Numbered from the stretch's first letter, positions 1-4,950 are shown. The stretch is 6,712 bases of DNA from Chloroflexota bacterium (GCA_021812265.1 JAKAOI010000129.1:1-6712); one strand, 5' to 3'. Notes: generated by a model not told the origin, from the letters alone. Translations and numbers: made by a program.

Positions 1-139
1 TCCGATCTGCTTTTACATGGCTCGACAGGGCGCATTTATATCCTGGCCAATCGATACAATCCTTGCAAGTGTAACAGGAAATACATCTCACCAAATAGAT
101 TATTATCGTCAAGATTTCATGCGACTTTTTGTCGAGTGA
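1..139 (+). CDS. Possible 3' end of a gene entering from the left edge (unidentified)
   Basis: From base 2 an open frame of 45 codons runs to a TGA at 137-139 and ends in the residues RQDFMRLFVE. It has no start inside the window. Its composition (aromatic and charged residues, GAFISWPIDT) could be that of a real protein C-terminus, but I recognise no family. The frame starting at base 1 is also open, to a TGA at 151-153, so open length alone does not settle which frame is coding, if either is. It would converge with, and slightly overlap, the minus-strand remnant next to it. Low confidence; it may be chance. Confidence 0.2.
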   Translation, partial: PICFYMARQGAFISWPIDTILASVTGNTSHQIDYYRQDFMRLFVE

Positions 140-353
140 AAAGGAAATCTTGAGAAAAGCAGAGAGGGGACAGATGAGGCAACGGCCTTGCAATGACGGC
201 GATGTATATCGTGGACACATAGGTCTCAGCATACGTCTTCGCTGGAATGAACAGTGCCATCGAATGCGACAAATCTACGGTCCCCATACCGGTATTTGCA
301 GGTGAACCGGTCGCAATTGGTTTTGCCATGAGAGTATTACTTATTGTATGCGC
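117..353 (-). pseudogene. Decayed C-terminal remnant of a secreted beta-sandwich surface protein
   Basis: A minus-strand frame is open from just after an in-frame TAA at 354-356 to a TGA at 117-119. Its first ATG is at 327-329, with no Shine-Dalgarno sequence. The segment reading TGMGTVDLSHSMALFIPAK, then TYAETYVSTIYIAVIA, strongly resembles the last two beta strands of exported surface proteins, whose C-terminus often runs like GMGTxxxxPxxxLxIPAxTYAGTYxSTxTxxV and stops a few residues later (family pattern recalled, not searched). Here there is no signal peptide or body of the protein, a Gly is replaced in the TYAGTY position, and the frame runs about 23 residues past the expected end into non-descript sequence (PLPHLSPLC...). 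I read it as a broken 3' fragment. The frame overlaps the last codons of the XRE/Nudix gene. It could also be chance or a spurious small ORF. Confidence 0.35.
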
Positions 354-1927
354 TTACATCGCTCCCTCTCTTGAAGAGATTGGGTTACTGCATCAATGCC
401 ATATTGATGGAAAAGAAATTGTATGAGCCTCATACGTGATGTTGGATGCCAGAGTCTATCAGGCTCGAAGAGAATCTCAAGAATGCTCTCTAATGATGCC
501 GGTATAATAGCAATTTTATTAGCCTCATTCTTATCCCATGCGCCAAGTAACCATTTTTGCCGGATCTCGTTAGCTGTGTTTTTTAGTTTTATCACCGTAA
601 TAACATCAATTGACAGGGTAAGATACTCCACATTCAATGAGAGAACCACAACATCTTGTATTTGATTGGCAGTGATGGCAAATTCTTCCTCTAACCCGCG
701 TATTGCTCCTTGAATAAAATCACTATCTGCCGATCGTTCCGCGCGGTTTTCCGGTCCTGGTTGGGCATTCATCGTTTCTTCAAATGACGCTGACCAGTGG
801 TTAGGATAGAAAGCAACAAGCGCAGAACGGCGTGTGAGTAAGACATAATTGTCCTGGGTGATAACTATACATTGAATGCTGATCGGAGTTGGTATGAGGG
901 ATGCGCCAGAATCGGCGCTCATATATGTCAGCGCCGTTTTGCCATATTTATTGCGGATAGAGATAGGCTTACCTGTGGCGTCTTGTAACAATGACTCATC
1001 AAAATAACAGGTAAGAGAATAATAGTCAAAGAAATTGACTGGAGCAAGGGTTACTTTTAAACTATCGGGATCACCGAATGATGGAGTAAATGAAACTAGA
1101 CGATAATGCTTGCCATTGGTATAATCCCGCTCTATCTCTGGTATCTTTTGCTGGCGTAGCTCATCGAGATCATGGGGTATGACAATTGGTGAGGGCAACA
1201 GTGTTGTTTCAATTTCTGGCGCGCGCCAACCTTGAAAATCGCGGCTGCTGGCAATAGTAATACAATCGTCAATTGCAAAGCAATCAATATCTACTTCACT
1301 CATAAGCCATTTAGCTTGTGGTGACGCCAGTTCAAAAAGATTCTTCATTGATGGGTTCATAGCAATTGCTCCTTGTTCACGACCAACAATAAGCTTTCCA
1401 CTCATTTTGTCAGATGTACTTGTGACGGCTGCTGCTTGCAGTATGTTGGTGTTTGGTTTTCTTCCTTGTATCATGTCTAGCTGGAATTGCAATTCACGAA
1501 GAGTAATAGTATATTCCTGTATCCGCGCCTTGATAATCTGAGGTGTCCGACGTGTCCCTAATAAAGTTTCCCGTTTTTCGAGATGGACAAGAAGCTGCTC
1601 ATAGGCGCTGATACGGTTCTTTATTTCTTCTATTGTATTTGCTGGTGGTACATGAATACCTATTTGCAGTGATTCACTTTCACTGAGTAAAGCGTTATCT
1701 AAGCGAGCTAATTCAAGATACTTCTCTGCGGCTTTTGTCGATGTACAAAGTAGCTCACCAAGAGTAATCGCTAATTTTCGGGAGGATCCTCTAAACGGAA
1801 AGGGGACACTGTTTAGCTCAAGTCGAGATATTGTGCTGCGGCTGCTGCCCACATATTTTGCCAATTCCGTTTGGGAAAGATTTGCGTGATTGCGTAATGC
1901 TGCAAGATAGTCTCCAAATTGCGTCAT
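341..1927 (-). CDS. XRE-family HTH regulator with C-terminal Nudix-like domain
   Basis: A 528-aa protein with the look of a ligand-sensing transcriptional regulator. Residues 17-37 (LSQTELAKYVGSSRSTISRLE) form a classic lambda-repressor/XRE helix-turn-helix. Residues 98-155 are charged and probably form a long helix or coiled coil (dimerisation). Residues 175-340 are a domain I do not recognise. Residues 345-500 look like a Nudix fold: strand ISIQCIVITQDNYVLLTRRS (about 349-368), then HWSAS (377-381), then a degenerate Nudix box RGLEEEFAI (410-418). Against RExxEExG, the first Glu is Gly411 and the Gly is Ala417, while Glu414/Glu415 remain; Ser402 sits where the upstream Glu would be. Activity on nucleotides is therefore uncertain, and the domain may only bind ligand. 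There is no transmembrane segment or signal peptide. The ATG at 1925-1927 puts the HTH at the usual N-terminal place, but its Shine-Dalgarno is weak (GGGA 13 nt upstream). It lies 133 bp downstream of the 75-aa HTH gene on the same strand. The DNA-binding and Nudix calls are firm to moderate; target and ligand are unknown. Confidence 0.88.
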   Translation of the reverse strand: MTQFGDYLAALRNHANLSQTELAKYVGSSRSTISRLELNSVPFPFRGSSRKLAITLGELLCTSTKAAEKYLELARLDNALLSESESLQIGIHVPPANTIEEIKNRISAYEQLLVHLEKRETLLGTRRTPQIIKARIQEYTITLRELQFQLDMIQGRKPNTNILQAAAVTSTSDKMSGKLIVGREQGAIAMNPSMKNLFELASPQAKWLMSEVDIDCFAIDDCITIASSRDFQGWRAPEIETTLLPSPIVIPHDLDELRQQKIPEIERDYTNGKHYRLVSFTPSFGDPDSLKVTLAPVNFFDYYSLTCYFDESLLQDATGKPISIRNKYGKTALTYMSADSGASLIPTPISIQCIVITQDNYVLLTRRSALVAFYPNHWSASFEETMNAQPGPENRAERSADSDFIQGAIRGLEEEFAITANQIQDVVVLSLNVEYLTLSIDVITVIKLKNTANEIRQKWLLGAWDKNEANKIAIIPASLESILEILFEPDRLWHPTSRMRLIQFLFHQYGIDAVTQSLQERERCKRIQ

Positions 1928-1939
1928 AGTGATTCATCA

Positions 1940-2017
1940 TTCCCATAACTTTGTAGTAACTATTCGTATTGTCTTCCCAGAAGTTCTTACCTGTGTTCTT
2001 GCATTCCCAAAATTCCC
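1940..2017. repeat. Four TTCCCA/TGGGAA motifs upstream of the XRE/Nudix gene
   Basis: The gap between the 75-aa HTH gene and the XRE/Nudix gene carries TTCCC at 1940, 1974, 2004 and 2013, each followed by A. The last two form a tandem ATTCCCA pair with a 9-bp period. The one at 1974 sits in a short CTTC-cca-GAAG dyad (1973-1983). These could be operator sites of the XRE protein just downstream (autoregulation), but the motif is short and no convincing -35/-10 pair was found with it. The rest of the 1928-2060 gap shows only the inverted repeat at its right end. Confidence 0.3.
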
Positions 2018-2042
2018 AGGCATACTGCATAGTAAAAGCATT

Positions 2043-2072
2043 CAGATAAGCGTTGTCTTGTTAGCTTATCTG
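2043..2072 (-). terminator. Perfect 9-bp inverted repeat around the stop codon of the 75-aa HTH gene (weak terminator or attenuator)
   Basis: CAGATAAGC (2043-2051) and GCTTATCTG (2064-2072) are exact reverse complements separated by 12 nt. On the minus strand the first arm is the last codons of the 75-aa gene, its TAA (2061-2063) lies in the loop, and the second arm is followed after 5 nt by TTTT. This could be a weak intrinsic terminator between the 75-aa gene and the XRE/Nudix gene, or a translation-coupled attenuator. The stem is AT-rich and the U-run is short and displaced, so strong termination is unlikely. A DNA-level dyad operator is an alternative. Confidence 0.45.
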
Positions 2073-2288
2073 TCGGGATTTATATCTCGTTGTAGGTGGG
2101 CCTGGCTTACGAGGAATTTTTAAGAAAGATTGCAAAGAATCTTCATAAATTAACCACATTAATCCCTTTTTGAATGCTTCAATTTTCTGTTGCCGAGCAA
2201 GTAACCCTAAGTAACTTGGACTGAGATCATATGCGTTGCTGGCTTCGGTAACAGAAAGAATAGTTCGCTCGGGTTGTTTCGTTGTCAT
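2061..2288 (-). CDS. Small excisionase/MerR-like winged HTH DNA-binding protein
   Basis: A 75-aa protein. Residues 10-33 (ILSVTEASNAYDLSPSYLG, then LLARQ) form the helix-turn-helix, residues 34-47 (QKIEAFKKG, then LMWLI) the wing, and 48-56 a closing helix. This is the layout of the 'HTH_17'/excisionase family, in which the core reads xVxEAAxxLGxSxxxVxRLI followed by a W-[LF]-I strand. The tail KIPRKPGPP (57-65) is basic and proline-rich and may add DNA contacts. The frame is open further upstream, but I chose the ATG at 2286-2288: a GGAGG lies 8 nt before it, and the longer starts give a hydrophobic N-terminus not expected in this family and would run through the promoter. It is divergent from the 158-aa HTH gene and upstream of the XRE/Nudix gene. 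Such proteins act as local regulators or recombination directionality factors; no recombinase is visible here, so a regulator is likelier. Confidence 0.75.
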   Translation of the reverse strand: MTTKQPERTILSVTEASNAYDLSPSYLGLLARQQKIEAFKKGLMWLIYEDSLQSFLKIPRKPGPPTTRYKSRQIS

Positions 2289-2296
2289 TGTCAAGG

Positions 2297-2301
2297 CCTC
2301 C
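2297..2301 (-). promoter_or_regulatory. Ribosome-binding site GGAGG that sets the start of the 75-aa HTH gene
   Basis: On the minus strand GGAGG stands 8 nt before the ATG at 2286-2288. It decides this start over in-frame ATGs at 2301-2303, 2304-2306, 2313-2315 and 2433-2435, none of which has a comparable site at a working distance. Confidence 0.7.
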
Positions 2302-2322
2302 ATCATTACGGACATTGTACAT

Positions 2323-2352
2323 ATTATAGCATGTTTTAAGAGTAATGATATC
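2323..2352 (-). promoter_or_regulatory. Extended -10 promoter for the 75-aa HTH gene
   Basis: On the minus strand TGCTATAAT (2323-2331) is a consensus extended -10 element. The -35 region (2346-2352) is poor: ATATCA at 17-bp or GATATC at 18-bp spacing, three or fewer matches to TTGACA. The predicted transcription start is near 2316, giving a leader of about 28 nt that contains the GGAGG. The promoter probably depends on the TG element or on an activator. Confidence 0.6.
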
Positions 2353-2354
2353 CA

Positions 2355-2383
2355 TTGACAATTACTGTTAATACTGGTATAAT
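2355..2383 (+). promoter_or_regulatory. Full-consensus sigma-70 promoter for the 158-aa HTH gene
   Basis: TTGACA (2355-2360), an exactly 17-bp spacer, and TATAAT (2378-2383) with an upstream TGG (extended -10). This is as close to consensus as a vegetative promoter gets, so strong expression unless repressed is expected. A weak dyad ATTGACA-N5-TGTTAAT (2354-2372, one mismatch) overlaps the -35 box and could be an operator. The predicted start of transcription (about 2390) is only about 6 nt before the ATG. Confidence 0.8.
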
Positions 2384-2388
2384 AGGAG
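2384..2388 (+). promoter_or_regulatory. AGGAG Shine-Dalgarno abutting the -10 box
   Basis: AGGAG lies directly after TATAAT and 7 nt before the ATG at 2396, which is ideal ribosome-binding spacing. If transcription starts about 7 nt after the -10 box, this site is left out of the mRNA, which would then be almost leaderless. It would serve only on transcripts that start further upstream. Confidence 0.55.
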
Positions 2389-2395
2389 ATAAGAG

Positions 2396-2872
2396 ATGAG
2401 TGGAACACGTAAAGGACGAAAAAGCCTATCTGCATATCGGGATCTTATTGGTAAGGCGTTGCTGGCAGAATGCATCACCCTAGAAGATTTTCCGGTGTTA
2501 AGTCAGTTTCCCGCCATTGAAGAGCGAATACGCAGCTTTGAGTTCGAGTTGTTCCCTCGTGGCAAGGCGCTTCAATCGCTATTGCGAGAAGCAGTTCATG
2601 ATGTGTTGCAAGGCATTGGGCATTCTGATGACAAGTCGCTTGGCAGAATCGCCGAATATATCAAGCTGCGATATCAGCAGAAACAATCCGTAAAGCATAT
2701 TGCTGAGCAGTGGCAGATCTCAACGGTGCAGGTTTGGCGAAGCGCAGGGCAAGTATCATTGGGGTTGATCACTGATCGATTTCTGGAAAAAGCACGAATT
2801 TCTGAGAAAAATATCCCAGATTGCAAGACATTTTCAAAGCTCGTACACATTGATCCTAATATGCGTGAATAA
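2396..2872 (+). CDS. 158-aa HTH protein with sigma-region-4-like domain, family not identified
   Basis: The protein has a basic N-terminus (SGTRKGRKS), a helical middle (10-95), and a helix-turn-helix at about 98-118 (SVKHIAEQWQISTVQVWRSA) preceded by IKLRYQQK. An 'xLRYxxxxSVxxIAxxxxIS' string is the layout of sigma-70 region 4/LuxR-type HTHs, where a helix ending in RY precedes the HTH. The last 40 residues include a charged helix (DRFLEKARISEKN). There is no signal peptide, membrane segment or enzymatic motif. The ATG at 2396 follows both a consensus promoter and an AGGAG, and no competing in-frame ATG exists before the penultimate residues. It is divergent from the 75-aa HTH gene, and an 11-bp repeat array begins at its final codon. 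It is likely a DNA-binding regulator, perhaps repressing its own very strong promoter (inference). That it is a real gene is well supported; its function is not known. Confidence 0.78.
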   Translation: MSGTRKGRKSLSAYRDLIGKALLAECITLEDFPVLSQFPAIEERIRSFEFELFPRGKALQSLLREAVHDVLQGIGHSDDKSLGRIAEYIKLRYQQKQSVKHIAEQWQISTVQVWRSAGQVSLGLITDRFLEKARISEKNIPDCKTFSKLVHIDPNMRE

Positions 2873-2932
2873 GCGCTGAATTACCCATGAATTAGGAATG
2901 AATTACGGAGCAATTATTGAGGAATTAGGGTG
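2867..2932. repeat. Array of 11-bp direct repeats, core GAATTA
   Basis: Six consecutive units begin at 2867, 2878, 2889, 2900, 2911 and 2922: GAATAAGCGCT, GAATTACCCAT, GAATTAGGAAT, GAATTACGGAG, CAATTATTGAG, GAATTAGGGTG. Four cores are exact GAATTA, and the other two differ at one base. The five distal bases vary. The first unit contains the last codon and TAA of the 158-aa gene. The period is near one DNA helical turn, so all cores face one side of the helix, as expected for cooperative protein binding (iteron-like or operator array). The period is not a multiple of three, so this is not a coding repeat. Confidence 0.8.
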
Positions 2933-2936
2933 TCAT

Positions 2937-2991
2937 AAAAAAAGCCTTGGACCTCTCTCCTGAAATAGTGGTGAAAAGTGGTCACGAGGCT
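2937..2991 (-). terminator. Intrinsic terminator downstream of tRNA-Thr
   Basis: On the minus strand AGCCT (2987-2991) pairs with AGGCT (2943-2947), and inside it GACC (2980-2983) pairs with GGTC (2950-2953) across a small internal loop. The second arm runs directly into seven T's (2937-2943). The loop is long, about 26 nt. There is no T-run on the plus strand, so it should not stop the 158-aa gene's transcript. It lies 15 nt past the CCA end of the tRNA. Confidence 0.7.
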
Positions 2992-3006
2992 AGGTGGGAG
3001 CAGGGC

Positions 3007-3081
3007 TGGAGCCGATGGTCAGAGTCGGACTGACGACCCTCCGCTTACAAGGCGGATGCTCTGCCACTGAGCTACATCGGC
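3007..3081 (-). tRNA. trnT: tRNA-Thr(UGU), CCA encoded
   Basis: The full cloverleaf folds by eye on the minus strand. Acceptor GCCGATG/CATCGGC is seven perfect pairs, D stem GCTC/GAGC has a 7-nt loop AGTGGCA with the GG pair, and anticodon stem TCCGC/GCGGA has loop CTTGTAA. The anticodon is TGT, read as Thr (ACA and wobble). The variable loop is GGGTC, and the T stem is GTCAG/CTGAC with loop TCCGACT. The discriminator base is T, followed by an encoded CCA (3007-3009). U8, A9, A14, the G15-C48 pair and G18G19 are all present. Odd point: position 55 is C (base 3028) instead of the near-universal U/pseudouridine. The gene has its own promoter and terminator. Confidence 0.95.
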
Positions 3082-3093
3082 GGTACATAGGTA

Positions 3094-3122
3094 AGTATAC
3101 ATCATAGAATACAATTCGTCAA
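3094..3122 (-). promoter_or_regulatory. Promoter of tRNA-Thr, overlapping the channel gene's stop codon
   Basis: On the minus strand TTGACG (3117-3122), a 17-bp spacer and TATACT (3094-3099) form a good sigma-70 promoter. The predicted start is near 3087, about 6 nt before the mature 5' end of the tRNA. The -35 box contains the TGA stop (3119-3121) of the upstream channel-like gene. No terminator separates the two, so the tRNA may also receive read-through transcripts. Confidence 0.7.
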
Positions 3123-4945
3123 ATTTTTACCCCTGTTTTTCCTGCATTTTGTAGCGTCCGATCTATTTTTTGCATTGCCGCAAGCGGCCCAATAATCGTT
3201 AGGTTATCATCTGCCGCAAGCTTCGTCGTTGTGTCGAGCAAACGCAGCGTTCCGTCTGCGCCGATAACCCGCAGCAACAAACAAGTATACTGCCTTTCAA
3301 ATTGCTCTATACCCATCCCTGTCGCTTGCGCTTCCGCCGCGCAAGCATTGATCACACAATAAGGTCTCTTATCCACCGTAAACGCATTTTCCGCAGATGG
3401 TATCACCGCGGTTCCTACAAATGTGGCGCTGGCTAAATATGTAACACTAAACACCGTTTGAATCCGAAACATATCCTCTAACTTTTCTGCCAACTCATTA
3501 CTAAATACTCGCAATAATATATGCGGCTCCTTTTCAGCAAATGCGCGCGCATTCACCGCAATCCGCACATTCGTCAAATCATCATAGGTCGCCGCTATAA
3601 TAGTCATCGCTGTATCCAAACCGTTCAATTCCATCACTTTTTGTTCCCGCGGATCCCCATCAAAAAATTCGACCCGCAATTGTTCAAGATCCGAACGAAA
3701 CTGTTTTACAGCCACCTGCCGCATTGCTTCCAATGGGTTGTTTGCCATAAATTCAGATACTCCAAAATCAAATATCCCAATACGAATGGTCGGATTCAGC
3801 GCCCGCAGAATCTTTACCATCTGAAACTCCAGTTTATCTAATCCACAAATCAGCACCATATCTCTTTGTGTATTGGGATTCAGTGGCAGGTGTACCTCAA
3901 ATATCTGCATTAAATCAGGATTTTGCATAATTTCAACAGTAAAACGCTTCAATTCATCAAACACACCAATAACAGTCCATATTTCTTTCACACCATGCTG
4001 CTTCAATTCAGCCGAAATAGCTGTTTCTCTGCTGAGAACCCGCATCTGAAAACTATGCTCATATTTTTTTCGCTGCGCGTATGTGTCTGCTCTCTTCACG
4101 TACATAGTCATAACGCCAAAATATACAGGAGAAATGTTTTCGGAATCTTCAGGATCTAAAGCAAACACATACTGCATATTTCTGCTTAAAGCCGCCGCCG
4201 CCATGGTTGGCGCCGCCAATACCGATGTACTGAACGCAGAATGTTCCCCAAATTCTTTATCCACCCGCAAAGCAATTTCCTCGTTGAAAATGCTAGCAAC
4301 TATACGAATTTCTTTTCTTATTTTTCTGGCAGCCAACGCAACTTCAATATTGGTAAGATCATTATTGATACACGCAATAATCGCTTTGGCTTTGTGAATC
4401 CCGCCTGCGCGGAGCAATTCTGCATCCAGCGCATTCCCCAGCAGCACCGGAATATTCATTTGCTTCACTCGGCGAACCATATTTTCATCAACACTCGTAT
4501 CAATCGCAACGGCCTTCACTCCATATTCAAGGCAGCGCTCAGCAATATTTACCCCTACGCGCCCTAACCCGCAAATAAGAATGTGATCCTTAAGTGAAGC
4601 AGCTTTTGCCTGCTGCACAATTTCATCCGCCGGTTTATGAAAAAATGATCCGGCCAATGAAAGAATGCTTTGAACCAAAATCAGCGAAAACACGATATTA
4701 AAAATAATAAACGCCTCAGTAATTCTATCTGTTGCGCTGGGTTGAATTTGAAAAGTAATAAACCGTAACGTTGTAATAAACGCGCTAAGTATATCATTCT
4801 TACCGTGATCTAAAAAATACCTCGTATCAAAAATAAATACGACTACGATAACAAGCGCTCCCAATATTGGCTGACCTAAAAGCCGCAGCCTGCTGCGAAA
4901 AAATATTTCAATATGCTGCAGCGGCGAATATTTTTGTATTAACAC
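3119..4945 (-). CDS. Two-TM, double-RCK (TrkA-type) channel-like protein without a GYG filter
   Basis: A 608-aa inner-membrane protein built like a ligand-gated K+ channel subunit. TM1 is about 27-45 and TM2 about 78-99. Then comes RCK1, with a TrkA_N Rossmann domain starting at ILICGLGRVG (122-131), an acidic residue ending strand 2 (Asp149), and a TrkA_C-like part to about 355. RCK2 spans about 361-608 and starts at MVLICGLDKLE, a degenerate glycine motif, so nucleotide binding there is doubtful; its C-terminal TrkA_C part is about 530-600. Between the TMs, a pore-helix-like stretch (52-70, FITTLRFITFQIQP) takes the place of TVGYG, so K+ selectivity is not supported. The start is GTG (4943-4945) with GAGGAA 5 nt upstream; nearby ATGs are out of frame. 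It lies 35 bp after uvrB on the same strand, so co-transcription is likely but no functional link is known. It may be a non-K+ cation channel, as for CASTOR/POLLUX-like RCK channels, or a regulatory relative. Confidence 0.88.
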   Translation of the reverse strand: MLIQKYSPLQHIEIFFRSRLRLLGQPILGALVIVVVFIFDTRYFLDHGKNDILSAFITTLRFITFQIQPSATDRITEAFIIFNIVFSLILVQSILSLAGSFFHKPADEIVQQAKAASLKDHILICGLGRVGVNIAERCLEYGVKAVAIDTSVDENMVRRVKQMNIPVLLGNALDAELLRAGGIHKAKAIIACINNDLTNIEVALAARKIRKEIRIVASIFNEEIALRVDKEFGEHSAFSTSVLAAPTMAAAALSRNMQYVFALDPEDSENISPVYFGVMTMYVKRADTYAQRKKYEHSFQMRVLSRETAISAELKQHGVKEIWTVIGVFDELKRFTVEIMQNPDLMQIFEVHLPLNPNTQRDMVLICGLDKLEFQMVKILRALNPTIRIGIFDFGVSEFMANNPLEAMRQVAVKQFRSDLEQLRVEFFDGDPREQKVMELNGLDTAMTIIAATYDDLTNVRIAVNARAFAEKEPHILLRVFSNELAEKLEDMFRIQTVFSVTYLASATFVGTAVIPSAENAFTVDKRPYCVINACAAEAQATGMGIEQFERQYTCLLLRVIGADGTLRLLDTTTKLAADDNLTIIGPLAAMQKIDRTLQNAGKTGVKI

Positions 4946-4950
4946 AATAG

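Larger units (their letters stand above)
2323..2383. repeat. Imperfect palindrome containing both divergent promoters
   Basis: Read outward from the centre (about 2353), both strands give the same sequence: ATTACTnTTAAnAC, then TGnTATAAT, with one extra base between the two blocks in the left arm. The right arm is 2361-2383 (plus) and the left arm 2323-2346 (minus). About 20 of 23 aligned bases match with one gap. The 14 bp between the arms (2347-2360) hold the plus-strand TTGACA and are not symmetric. This arrangement suits a dimeric regulator acting on both genes at once, or an inverted duplication of one promoter. The natural candidate binders are the two flanking HTH proteins (inference). 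Confidence 0.7.

Noticed and set aside
1..30. Left-edge sequence as a duplicated tRNA-Thr 3' end (attachment site)
   Set aside because: TCCGA at the edge matches the T loop for only a few bases; no continuous match to the tRNA end.
1818..2030. 70-codon minus-strand frame overlapping the start of the XRE/Nudix gene
   Set aside because: It overlaps the XRE HTH coding sequence in another frame, and its product shows no family features.
2061..2435. Longer 124-aa version of the small HTH gene starting at 2435
   Set aside because: It would begin inside the divergent 158-aa gene and run through both promoters; the GGAGG eight bases before 2288 and the family length support the 75-aa start.
2867..2932. 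CRISPR-like array
   Set aside because: The units are only 11 bp with no unique spacers of CRISPR length and no cas genes nearby.
4186..4204. GCC triplet run as a possible microsatellite
   Set aside because: It encodes an alanine run (MAAAA) within the RCK1 domain region and is only a few units long.
3521..4567. Several plus-strand open frames opposite the channel-like gene
   Set aside because: Composition is rich in His, Asn and Cys with no motifs, and all are antisense to a protein with clear RCK domains.
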